A stretch of DNA of 40,243 nt from UBA1424 sp041654095. Its GTDB lineage: Bacteria; Bacillota_I; Bacilli_A; RFN20; CAG-826. Of the stretch, positions 25,817-32,580 are shown in pieces; positions within the stretch are counted from its first letter, which is position 1, and each line of letters starts with the position of its first letter. A program made the translations under genes and the position numbers. Location of the stretch: NCBI GenBank assembly GCA_041654095.1, contig JBAZED010000010.1:1-40243 (forward strand), in the 5' to 3' direction. The notes beneath the pieces are model-generated. The model had not been told where the DNA came from and made no database searches. It saw only the letters and a program-made list of their open reading frames with translations.

Positions 25817-26383
25817 TCAAACCACATGATAATAAGGGCATCTGGTGAGAAGACATTGTTTGTTGAGGATGCTGAATTCACATTTAATATCGCTTATTTC
25901 CATTTCGACACCATATTTTTCTTTTACGAAAACCGCTCCGCTCGAAATCGACAAGAAAGCATTTCGCTTGCAGCATCGCGGACCGCCGATCTCGCTCATC
26001 CTCGCTATCACCGAAGAAGTAAACTCCATATTATCTTTATAAAATTCATCATCCGATAACGGCCCAGTATTATTGATAATCGCAAGGGCCGCGCCGACTG
26101 ATGTCGTCGATCCGCAGACGCCCCAAAAGCCGCACATCGCACCTGGCATATTGAGCGATCGATTCGCGAGTTCGTCGAGCGATTTTTCAATGTCGACAAC
26201 CCCACCTGCATTTTTAAATGCGATTAAAAACGCCGCGCCATCAAGAAAATGATGTTCTGGACCATGAAGGCTTATATAGTCCTTGTGCATTATTTCTTTG
26301 ACGATATGAATTGGACTTCTAGATGTCTGTAACAAAACGTCTTTGCGAATCAATTCATATTTTTCTTTCAGTGTGTATTGCAT
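25817..26383 (-). CDS. DUF5714 cysteine-rich protein
   Basis: 188 residues with the DUF5714 pattern: LHGPEHHFLDGAAFL, then PGAMCGFWGVCGSTTSVGAA (Cys84, Cys90), GPRCCKR (Cys137, 138), and a C-terminal CEFSILNKQCLLTRCPYY (Cys168, 177, 182). Seven cysteines and several histidines suggest a metal or Fe-S site. The family is known mostly from anaerobes and has no settled function. Its start overlaps the arsR stop by 16 bases with GGAG in the arsR tail, so it is translationally coupled to a metal-type repressor. Confidence 0.82.
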   Translation of the reverse strand: MQYTLKEKYELIRKDVLLQTSRSPIHIVKEIMHKDYISLHGPEHHFLDGAAFLIAFKNAGGVVDIEKSLDELANRSLNMPGAMCGFWGVCGSTTSVGAALAIINNTGPLSDDEFYKDNMEFTSSVIARMSEIGGPRCCKRNAFLSISSGAVFVKEKYGVEMEISDIKCEFSILNKQCLLTRCPYYHVV

Positions 26384-26670
26384 TTTGCATCTCCTGCCTT
26401 CGCTTTTTCCGTATCAAAAACTTTCATAAGGTCATTAATTAATTCACTGTTGGCCCGATACAAAATCCTCGTTCCTTCTCTTCTTCGATATACAAGATCA
26501 GCTTTTGCCAATACGTCCAAATGGTGTGACAAAGTTGCCTGTCCGCACTTTACGAACTGCAGAAAATTGCATGCGCACATCTCGCCTGTGTTTTGCAGAA
26601 GTCGCACAATCTCCAGTCTTGATTCGTCGCCGAGAATTTTATAGAGTTCGCAAGCTTTTTTATATTCCAT
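26368..26670 (-). CDS. ArsR/SmtB-family transcriptional repressor
   Basis: A 100-residue winged-helix repressor. LGDESRLEIVRLLQ is the usual opening and CGQATLSHHLDVLAKADLVYRRREGTRILY the recognition helix and wing. The metal site is CAC at 32-34 (Cys32, Cys34) with Cys42 at the start of the recognition helix, close to the CxC site of arsenite or antimonite sensors, plus Cys97 near the C-terminus. It probably represses its own promoter and DUF5714, releasing DNA when the inducer binds. The inducer is not fixed by sequence. Confidence 0.9.
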   Translation of the reverse strand: MEYKKACELYKILGDESRLEIVRLLQNTGEMCACNFLQFVKCGQATLSHHLDVLAKADLVYRRREGTRILYRANSELINDLMKVFDTEKAKAGDAKCNTH

Positions 26671-26685
26671 AAATCAACCCCATAT

Positions 26686-26730
26686 ATCGATATGCATCAA
26701 TATAGTACAGTATAGTGATTTCTAAATCAA
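26686..26730 (-). promoter_or_regulatory. Promoter and candidate ArsR operator
   Basis: TTGATT (26725-26730), 17-bp spacer, TACTAT (26702-26707), then the imperfect palindrome ATCGATATGCATCAAT (26686-26701) over the expected transcription start. Its half-sites ATYGAT/ATCRAT fit the pattern of ArsR operators. Confidence 0.6.
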
Positions 26731-26798
26731 ATAAAACGAAGAAGAGTTAATCGAAGGGGTGAAGATCCGCGTGTCGCCAAACACCTAAATATGTTAAT

Positions 26799-26824
26799 AA
26801 AAAAATGCCGATTTCATCGACACT
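26799..26824 (-). terminator. Terminator of the tRNA-Asp/tRNA-Phe transcript
   Basis: Stem TGTCGAT/ATCGGCA (one G-T pair) with loop GAA, followed on the minus strand by seven Ts. Confidence 0.8.
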
Positions 26825-26842
26825 TTTTTACATATTTGAAGC

Positions 26843-26918
<76 letters not shown>

Positions 26919-26926
26919 CCGTATTA

Positions 26927-27002
26927 TGGCGGACCAGACGGGAATCGAACCCGCGATCTCCTCCGTGACAGGGAGGCATGTTAACCGCTACACCACTGGT
27001 CC
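26927..27002 (-). tRNA. tRNA-Asp (anticodon GTC)
   Basis: Acceptor GGACCAG/CUGGUCC, anticodon loop CUGUCAC (GUC) closed by CCUCC/GGAGG, T loop UUCGAUU, encoded CCA. It is the first gene of the two-tRNA transcript. Confidence 0.97.
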
Positions 27003-27031
27003 AAATACGTGCTTATTAATTATCTTAAAGA

Positions 27032-27061
27032 ATCATATAAAAATCAAGAGACAATTGTCAA
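27032..27061 (-). promoter_or_regulatory. Promoter of the tRNA-Asp/tRNA-Phe operon
   Basis: Perfect TTGACA (27056-27061), 18-bp spacer, TATGAT (27032-27037) on the minus strand, about 30 bp before tRNA-Asp. Confidence 0.75.
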
Positions 27062-27066
27062 AGCAA

Positions 27067-27093
27067 GAAAAAAGATCCCTCACAAGTGAGGGA
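27067..27093 (-). terminator. Terminator of the rubrerythrin gene
   Basis: Stem TCCCTCAC/GTGAGGGA followed on the minus strand by a run of Ts; it lies just before the tRNA promoter. Confidence 0.85.
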
Positions 27094-27109
27094 CCCTTTG
27101 AATGAGAGA

Positions 27110-27652
27110 TTAGTAGTTCTCGGCTTTGAGCTCGAAGTGGGCTTGGGGATGATTGCACACCGGGCAGACTTCAGGGGCTTTCTTACCGATGTGGATGTGG
27201 CCGCAGTTCCGGCATTTCCAAACGGTGACTTCGTCGCATTCAAAGACTTTCTCGTCCTGCACCTTTTTCAAGAGGCGGCGATAGCGGTTTTCGTGCTCTT
27301 TTTCGACGTTGGCCACGCCGCGCATCGTGCGGGCGATTTCCGGAAAGCCTTCTTCCTGAGCGACCTTGGCCATCTCGGCGTACATCGTCGTCCATTCGTA
27401 GTTTTCGCCGGTAGCGGCATCTACGAGGTTGGCGGCTGTCGTCGGAACTGATCCGTCATGCAGAGCTTTAAACCATAATTTGGCGTGTTCTCTCTCGTTG
27501 TCGGATGTCTCTTCAAAAATTGCTGAAATTTGTTCAAGGCCCTCTTTTTTAGCTTGTTTCGCATAATAGTCATATTTGACGCGAGCTTGGGATTCACCGG
27601 CAAAAGCAATTTTTAGATTTTCTTCGGTTTTAGTACCTTTTAAATTATTCAT
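27110..27652 (-). CDS. rbr: Rubrerythrin
   Basis: About 180 residues. A ferritin-like four-helix domain carries the di-iron ligands (ENLKIAFAGESQARVKYDYY, EETSDNEREHAKLWF, GFPEIARTMRGVANVEKEHENRY), followed by a rubredoxin domain with two CX2C pairs (CRNCG and CPVCN). Rubrerythrin reduces hydrogen peroxide in anaerobes using rubredoxin-relayed electrons. ATG 27652 is chosen because GGAGGA lies nine bases upstream; the ATG at 27673 would include the ribosome-binding site in the protein. It is a single gene with its own terminator and points to an anaerobic lifestyle. Confidence 0.95.
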   Translation of the reverse strand: MNNLKGTKTEENLKIAFAGESQARVKYDYYAKQAKKEGLEQISAIFEETSDNEREHAKLWFKALHDGSVPTTAANLVDAATGENYEWTTMYAEMAKVAQEEGFPEIARTMRGVANVEKEHENRYRRLLKKVQDEKVFECDEVTVWKCRNCGHIHIGKKAPEVCPVCNHPQAHFELKAENY

Positions 27653-27722
27653 GTATTCTTTTTCCTCCACCATTTATTATCTTAAAAGTCTATGACTTAG
27701 TAAAGATATTATGGGGTCGTTT

Positions 27723-28544
27723 TCATTTTTCCTCGCTTTCGTCATCCTCTCTTTTCACATATCGGTAGTATTCGACATTATCGGGCCTCGAGACGCGATC
27801 AACCATGAATTGATAAGTTTTGACGCGCAAGTCCTCCATCGCTTTTTTCAGGCCGAGGCGCATATTGGGATAGATGGGCGCTCCGACGGTGATGATCATG
27901 CGAGGTTTGAGGCATTTTTTGAATAGCTTGCGCTTACGATAAGTAGTCGCGATGGGAACGATGGGCGCTCCCAACTGGGCCGGGTAGCGGAAAGAGGCGC
28001 TATTATATGGGCGAACAATAGTCGCGTACGGCCAAATATGGGCTTCGGGGAAGACGGCGACAGCATGCTTTTTATCGATGTGGTACTTGATGGCTTTGAG
28101 GAAGTTGCGCGTCCCCACGATCGTCGAGGGGAGGGGAAGGCATCCCAGCATCATGACAATCGTCCGAATTCCCGGAATCGAGACGGCGTCCGGGTCAGCG
28201 ATGATAAATGTTTTCTTGGGGCGCGAGATGAGGACTTGGCTGATGAACGCGTCCATGATTTGGGTGTGATTGCCGTAAATGAAGTAACCGCTCTTTTGCA
28301 CTTCGCGGACCGCTTTGCGATTTTCAATCTTGACACCCAAGGCTATCTTACAAGTTAGATAAAGAATCGGGATAGCAAGGACGTAGTAAAGAAAAGAGGC
28401 GATAAAACGCCAGATGATGTTTTTATGGAGATAGCGAAAATTGTCATCGAGTTGTTTGGTTTCGATTCGCGTCCCGGCGAAATCGTCGGTCAGCAAATCG
28501 CGATAGTAGATTGTTTTTTTAGGATAGTCTTTCTTTTTTCTCAT
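27723..28544 (-). CDS. Lysophospholipid acyltransferase family protein (PlsC-like)
   Basis: 273 residues with the HX4D motif in IYGNHTQIMDAF, a second motif VFPEAHIWP and an N-terminal hydrophobic stretch (about 45-70, IASFLYYVLAIPILYL) that probably ties it to the membrane. It transfers acyl groups to a glycerophosphate-type acceptor. Its start overlaps the end of the GT4 gene by 26 bases, so the two are coupled; with a glucosyl-diacylglycerol-type transferase next door, lipid or glycolipid assembly is the likely job. It is a simpler paralogue of the zinc-ribbon acyltransferase at 3.8-5.1 kb. Confidence 0.85.
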   Translation of the reverse strand: MRKKKDYPKKTIYYRDLLTDDFAGTRIETKQLDDNFRYLHKNIIWRFIASFLYYVLAIPILYLTCKIALGVKIENRKAVREVQKSGYFIYGNHTQIMDAFISQVLISRPKKTFIIADPDAVSIPGIRTIVMMLGCLPLPSTIVGTRNFLKAIKYHIDKKHAVAVFPEAHIWPYATIVRPYNSASFRYPAQLGAPIVPIATTYRKRKLFKKCLKPRMIITVGAPIYPNMRLGLKKAMEDLRVKTYQFMVDRVSRPDNVEYYRYVKREDDESEEK

Positions 28545-29676
28545 CGTTTAATTTAATGACGTCGATCAGCATTTTTTCCATTTGGTCCATTGAGTAATCA
28601 AAGTCAAAACGCTTTGCGTATTCAATGTATTTTTGCCGGCAATCCTCTTTTTCTTGGGGGTGGTCGAGCCAGTAGTCGATCTTGTGGGCTAAATCGAGGG
28701 GATCATTGCACCGAAAAAGATTGTCGGGGCTCAAGGCGAAGTAGCGGGTGGCGCTGCGCTTTGAATCGGCGATGACCGGCACTAGGCCGCACGACATCGC
28801 TTCGAGGCACGAGATGGCTTCGATTTCGATCTCCGCCGGGTGGACGTATAAATCGGCATAGTTGATAATATCAATTAATTCTTCGCGAGGATGAAAGCCG
28901 AGGATGGGAACATTGGCTAAATCGCTCGAGCGGTTGATGATATTCTCCTTTTGCGGCCCATCGCCGGCGAAAACCAACTGAATCTTGTCTTTGTATTTCG
29001 ACAGTTTGACGGCATCGATGAGAATTTTATGCGATTTCTCACGGCTGTAGCGACCTGTGAACAAAATGACGTATCTATCTTTTAAATGCTCAGGTTTGGC
29101 GACCTGGCGAGGCGCAAAAGCCTTGTTGACGCCGTTAGAGATGACATATCCGTTGGTTTTGCTGCTCGTCTGACCTTCAAAAACATCGCGGATGAACTGC
29201 GTGGGATAGTGAATGGCGTCAACAAAGCGATATAAAAGACGATAGAAGACTTTGTAAGTCAGGAGATTGGCGGCTGGGAAATCCATCATGAAAACGTGAT
29301 TTGTAAAGTTCTCGGCTTGGACGTGAAACCCCGCGGTAATCGGCTTATTGAGCCGCCTGGCGATACGGGCGGCTTTCGTCCCGAGGAAGAAGGGCATCAT
29401 GATGTGGACGATGTCGGCGTTTTTGATGGCTTCAGTGATGATGTTCGTATCCGCCTTAGCCAACGTAATATTATTCTTTTTAACATAATCGTTAAAAATG
29501 CCGAGATTCAGCGATGGAACAACATAATAGCCGTATAGACCAGTTTTATTTTCATCGGGGCAGACGACACTGACTTCGTGTCCTCGCTCTTTCAAACTAT
29601 TAATAAAATTGATAGCCGTTATCGTCGTTCCGTTATTTTCAATGCCGAGGACGTCGGCAACGATCGTAACGCGCAT
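28519..29676 (-). CDS. GT4 glycosyltransferase, probable diacylglycerol glucosyltransferase
   Basis: About 385 residues, a GT-B fold GT4 enzyme. It has the N-terminal MRVTIVADVLGIENNGTTITA, the donor-site strand VILFTGRYSREKSHKILIDA and the EX7E motif in HPAEIEIEAISCLEAMSCGLVP. The overall pattern recalls alpha-glucosyl-diacylglycerol synthases of Firmicutes and Acholeplasma, which make membrane glycolipids from UDP-glucose. The acceptor is inferred from this resemblance and the coupled PlsC-like gene. ATG 29676 follows GGAGG; the frame extends to 29703 without support. Confidence 0.82.
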   Translation of the reverse strand: MRVTIVADVLGIENNGTTITAINFINSLKERGHEVSVVCPDENKTGLYGYYVVPSLNLGIFNDYVKKNNITLAKADTNIITEAIKNADIVHIMMPFFLGTKAARIARRLNKPITAGFHVQAENFTNHVFMMDFPAANLLTYKVFYRLLYRFVDAIHYPTQFIRDVFEGQTSSKTNGYVISNGVNKAFAPRQVAKPEHLKDRYVILFTGRYSREKSHKILIDAVKLSKYKDKIQLVFAGDGPQKENIINRSSDLANVPILGFHPREELIDIINYADLYVHPAEIEIEAISCLEAMSCGLVPVIADSKRSATRYFALSPDNLFRCNDPLDLAHKIDYWLDHPQEKEDCRQKYIEYAKRFDFDYSMDQMEKMLIDVIKLNDEKKERLS

Positions 29677-29719
29677 GCAACTACCTCCAAATACAATTAT
29701 CACTCAAAGAGTGTAAGAA

Positions 29720-29748
29720 ATCATACCACATTGAAGACGGCAAGACAA
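29720..29748 (-). promoter_or_regulatory. Promoter of the GT4-PlsC operon
   Basis: TTGTCT (29743-29748), 17-bp spacer, TATGAT (29720-29725) on the minus strand. A small hairpin CACTC/GAGTG lies in the leader. Confidence 0.65.
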
Positions 29749-29791
29749 TTTCCCCCTTTAATGAGTGTCAACTATAAAAAGTATAGCCGAT

Positions 29792-30439
29792 TTATTGCGC
29801 AAAGTCTTTCGGTTCGGGCTCCGGTTCGTTAAACTTGACCTCGGCAAGAGCTAGTTGGCCGGCATTCATGCATTGAATGCGCATCTCGCGACCTTCGAAA
29901 AAGAATTTTGAGATTGATTCCCAAAGAAAAACCCAAGATAGGATTTGCAGCATCTCAAAAATGAGGGGGATGTCCGTGATATGCGCCGCGCCAAAAGCAA
30001 GCCGAATAATGGTCGAAACGGCCAAGGCTGCCATGCCGACGGCGAAGAGGACCCAGGCGACTGCTTGATTAATTTTCATCTCGCGGCGCTTATCTTCATA
30101 AAACAAACGGTAGTGATCCAAAAACGATTTCTTGATGCGCGATTTGCGGAGGTCGGAGACATCGCCGACGTCAAAGTTGATGACGAGTGGTATCTCGGAT
30201 GGCGTATAAAAGGTTTTTTCATCGATATACTCAAAAATGTCCGGTTTCATATCCTCTTTGTATGAATAGGGAGAATAGAGTTCATCGACATTGGTGAGAT
30301 CGACGCTGATGTGGGCACGACCATCGGGGTAAATGAGCGACTCGACGTATTTTTTTGTCGCGTTGCGAGAATCGCGATACAAGGCTTCGATTAAGACGAC
30401 GAATCTTTTACGCCGTTCTTTAATAGCTTTTCTATCCAT
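29792..30439 (-). CDS. Two-helix membrane protein coupled to a Phd-like antitoxin, unknown function
   Basis: 215 residues. A basic N-terminus (KAIKERRKRF) and a polar region of about 120 residues precede two hydrophobic segments at about 125-146 (AVAWVLFAVGMAALAVSTII) and 157-177 (PLIFEMLQILSWVFLWESI); the C-terminus is acidic (PEPEPK). It matches no toxin family I know. The ATG overlaps the last codons of the antitoxin-like gene by eight bases, with GGAGGG in front. The arrangement antitoxin-first, partner-second with overlap is that of toxin-antitoxin pairs, so a membrane toxin or effector is possible; a chance neighbour is the alternative. Confidence 0.6.
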   Translation of the reverse strand: MDRKAIKERRKRFVVLIEALYRDSRNATKKYVESLIYPDGRAHISVDLTNVDELYSPYSYKEDMKPDIFEYIDEKTFYTPSEIPLVINFDVGDVSDLRKSRIKKSFLDHYRLFYEDKRREMKINQAVAWVLFAVGMAALAVSTIIRLAFGAAHITDIPLIFEMLQILSWVFLWESISKFFFEGREMRIQCMNAGQLALAEVKFNEPEPEPKDFAQ

Positions 30440-30689
30440 GAACCATCCCTCCTTTCATACTCTTTTTAAGTTTGGCTTGACGCTTGCGGTCGATGAGGCG
30501 ATGCAAGGCTTCGAACAAGGTGGCGTTATCGTCGACGACATCGTTTTCATCATAGGCAAAAACCAAGTAAGCCGGTTTGTTGTTGCGAAGGAGGAGAACA
30601 TAGCCTTCTTCGTCGACTTTTCGAGCGACGCGCGAGAAGTTTTGGTTGGCTTCTTGCAGGCTGACGAGTTGTTTGATGCGCAGTTTCAT
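30432..30689 (-). CDS. Phd/YefM-family antitoxin-like protein
   Basis: About 85 residues: VSLQEANQNFSRVARKVDEEGYVLLLRNNKPAYLVFAYDE follows the Phd/YefM pattern (a helix that begins with S-x-x-E-A/F, then the strand pair with RNNKPAYLV). The C-terminal tail is basic and helical (DRKRQAKLKK). Such proteins bind their own operator and neutralise a toxin encoded next to them. No RelE/YoeB/Doc-type toxin follows; instead the overlapping gene encodes a membrane protein. ATG 30689 is preferred to 30716 because the family homology begins there. Confidence 0.75.
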   Translation of the reverse strand: MKLRIKQLVSLQEANQNFSRVARKVDEEGYVLLLRNNKPAYLVFAYDENDVVDDNATLFEALHRLIDRKRQAKLKKSMKGGMVHG

Positions 30690-30703
30690 AATTGATTCCG
30701 CAT

Positions 30704-30740
30704 ATGACAATATCATAAAAGTAGGTATAATACAACCTAC
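30704..30740. promoter_or_regulatory. Overlapping divergent promoters with a shared palindrome
   Basis: Plus strand: ATGACA (30704-30709), 16-bp spacer, TATAAT (30726-30731), pointing to the nuclease-like gene with a leader of about 150 nt. Minus strand: TTGTAT (30730-30735), 17-bp spacer, TATTGT (30707-30712), pointing to the antitoxin-like gene. The inverted repeat GTAGGT-N8-ACCTAC (30721-30740) covers the -10 of one and the -35 of the other, and a further CTAC half-site lies near 30746-30749. A Phd-type protein bound here could control both directions. Confidence 0.5.
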
Positions 30741-30883
30741 ATGTGTAGTTTTAGCTATTGTGCTCTTTTAGCGAATGCTCTGATCATTTAATAATTGCCA
30801 AAAATAGCGTCAGAAAAAACAAATCACAACATTTTTTGCAACTTTTGACTTAGTCATCACATATGTATTAGTAGGAGGTTTTT

Positions 30884-31636
30884 ATGCACAAGAATATCGG
30901 AATACGGAAAGAGGAGGACTTAATTCTCCTATTAAACAGCAAGACTTTTGGCCAATTATCAAATAATGGTAAATACATTATTCGCGAGATTTTTAATCAC
31001 ATTTGCGAAACATCGATCATCAAATGCGAAAAAGTCGAAGAATTCATCAAACCGGATTTTAGAATCTCGGTCGATAATGTTATTCACTATGTAAGCATGA
31101 AATCCGGAAGGAGTGAAACCGTCCATCAAGAGTACGTTAAGAATTTTTGCTTGTATTTGAGAGAGCAGGGTATTTCGAACCGAACGCTGCAGACGATATT
31201 GCTCTATCAATATGGAGACGGAACTCTCGATGGATCGGGCAAAGAAAGGATGTCTTATAATAGATTAAGGCTCCTTTTGACAGACCGAATCAAAGAGGCT
31301 AACGAAGAATTAAATAAAGATAAAGAATTCGTCATAAGAGTAATTGACCGAGCTGTTTTCAAAGGCACGCTAAGCGAAAACCAAGAAGCCGACTATGTTT
31401 ATCACGGCGATGCTGATTACGGCATCTTGGTCTCGAAAACGCAGCTGATGAAGCACTGCCAACGCCGCGATTGGAAATGGATGGACAATTTGCACATCGG
31501 CCCGATTCAGCTTCGGCCTCACGCACGATATATAGGCAAACCAATCAAACGAGAAAATTCGCGCCAACGCCTCGAATTCTATTGGGCAAAATATAGCGAA
31601 GACCTCGATTACATTTCGAAGCGCTACGATGGTTGA
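30884..31636 (+). CDS. Orphan nuclease-like protein (PD-SxK-E arrangement), unknown function
   Basis: 250 residues, no family recognised with certainty. The segment KPDFRISVDNVIHYVSMKSG (56-75) contains Pro57-Asp58, then Ser71-x-Lys73, followed by Glu83 in VHQE. PD-(x12)-SxK-(x9)-E recalls the permuted PD-(D/E)XK active site of Cfr10I/NgoMIV-type restriction enzymes. Other conserved-looking blocks are LLYQYGDGTLDGSG and DYVYHGDADYGILVSK, and the C-terminus is basic with aromatic residues. No methyltransferase is adjacent. GGAGG precedes ATG. It is one of only three plus-strand genes and lies between an antitoxin-like operon and a tRNA-fMet scar, which suggests an acquired defence-type gene. 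Confidence 0.6.
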   Translation: MHKNIGIRKEEDLILLLNSKTFGQLSNNGKYIIREIFNHICETSIIKCEKVEEFIKPDFRISVDNVIHYVSMKSGRSETVHQEYVKNFCLYLREQGISNRTLQTILLYQYGDGTLDGSGKERMSYNRLRLLLTDRIKEANEELNKDKEFVIRVIDRAVFKGTLSENQEADYVYHGDADYGILVSKTQLMKHCQRRDWKWMDNLHIGPIQLRPHARYIGKPIKRENSRQRLEFYWAKYSEDLDYISKRYDG

Positions 31637-31645
31637 GGGCAGTAG

Positions 31646-31675
31646 CCGGAGGTCGCAGGATCCTTTCCCCGCAAC
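31646..31675 (+). repeat. Inverted, deleted copy of the tRNA-fMet 3' half
   Basis: CCGGAGGTCGCAGG followed by ATCCTTTCCCCGCAAC matches tRNA-fMet 31711-31745 (opposite strand). It lacks the five bases TTCAA of the T loop and has one substitution. It begins nine bases after the stop of the nuclease-like gene and cannot form a functional tRNA. With the tRNA it makes a large inverted repeat around the terminator. Confidence 0.85.
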
Positions 31676-31698
31676 AAAAAAAGGACACAAAGTGTCCT
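31676..31698 (-). terminator. Terminator of tRNA-fMet, probably bidirectional
   Basis: Stem AGGACAC/GTGTCCT with loop TTT, followed by seven Ts on the minus strand. On the plus strand it is followed by ATTG and seven Ts, so it can also stop the nuclease-like gene. Confidence 0.85.
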
Positions 31699-31708
31699 AT
31701 TGTTTTTT

Positions 31709-31785
<77 letters not shown>

Positions 31786-31804
31786 ACGTACCCTAAGCCA
31801 TGTT

Positions 31805-31833
31805 ATCTTAACAAGGACACGGGCATTTTGCAA
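31805..31833 (-). promoter_or_regulatory. Promoter for tRNA-fMet
   Basis: TTGCAA (31828-31833), 17-bp spacer, TAAGAT (31805-31810) on the minus strand, about 20 bp before the tRNA. Confidence 0.6.
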
Positions 31834-31872
31834 GTTATATATTTATATATTTTACTTTGTTTATGTGCCAAG

Positions 31873-31878
31873 TATAAT
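31873..31878 (+). promoter_or_regulatory. -10 element before the YhhN-family gene
   Basis: TATAAT 12 bases before the proposed ATG, with a weak TTTACT 16 bp upstream. The leader would be only about five bases and has no Shine-Dalgarno. Confidence 0.45.
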
Positions 31879-31890
31879 GATATGCATATT

Positions 31891-32580
31891 ATGGAACTCG
31901 CATTTTACATTGTGATCGGAGCCTTTGGAGCTGCAGCGCTCATCCATCTGGTTTTTTGCGTATTTGAAAAGGAAGGACCCCGCAAAGTGAGCAAGCCGTT
32001 GACGACTTTATTGCTCATGAGCGCGATTCTCATCCTCGTCCTAACCTACCCGGAAATGCCTTTTCCAAAGCATTTAATTTGGGTTGCCGCAATCATGTGC
32101 GTCTTTGGCGATTTATTCACTTTGCGCGTTAGATCACGTCCCCTCTTCATCATCGGTTCGCTTTTTTACGCGGTCGCTCACATCCTCAATTTCTACGTGA
32201 TGACGTCGATGCTCAGTTATGTCTTGCCGTGGTGGCTATATCTCGCCATCGCCGGAGCCTGTCTTTTGATCGGATTAGCTCTCTATCCAGCGACGCGGCT
32301 TCTCTTTGGCAAAATTGCCTACGCCATCAATCTCTATCTAACTTTGCATCTGATCAACTTCGCATTTGCAATCCTGCTCTTAATCGATGGCAAGCCCATC
32401 GTCTCAATCATGATTCTCATCGGTTACGCTCTGTATTTTGTCTCCGATCTCTTCTTAACTTATTCAGCATATGGAAAAGACATTCGCCGCCGTGATTTCT
32501 ACATCATGCTCTTCTATTACGCCGGTCAGATTCTCATCATGCTCGGCTTAGCCAATACGCTGTTAGCTATTTCTCAATAA
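31891..32580 (+). CDS. YhhN/TMEM86-family membrane protein (lysoplasmalogenase-like)
   Basis: About 229 residues, eight hydrophobic segments. It has a conserved-looking KPLTTLLLMSAIL in helix 2, CVFGDLFTL with the family GD pair, SLFYAVAHILNF, and the late GYALYFVSDLFL and FYYAGQILIMLG. YhhN/TMEM86 proteins hydrolyse the vinyl-ether bond of lysoplasmalogens; plasmalogens are common in anaerobes, so the role fits. The frame is open from 31828, but the promoter lies inside that extension, so ATG 31891 (or 31882) is preferred. It overlaps the convergent alpha-galactosidase gene by 14 bases. Confidence 0.82.
   Translation: MELAFYIVIGAFGAAALIHLVFCVFEKEGPRKVSKPLTTLLLMSAILILVLTYPEMPFPKHLIWVAAIMCVFGDLFTLRVRSRPLFIIGSLFYAVAHILNFYVMTSMLSYVLPWWLYLAIAGACLLIGLALYPATRLLFGKIAYAINLYLTLHLINFAFAILLLIDGKPIVSIMILIGYALYFVSDLFLTYSAYGKDIRRRDFYIMLFYYAGQILIMLGLANTLLAISQ

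Noticed and set aside
26761..26785. GATCCGCGTGTCGCC resembles the tRNA-Phe anticodon-arm/variable region in the opposite orientation.
   Set aside because: Only about 13 of 14 bases match and it does not extend further; weaker than the tRNA-fMet case and may be chance.
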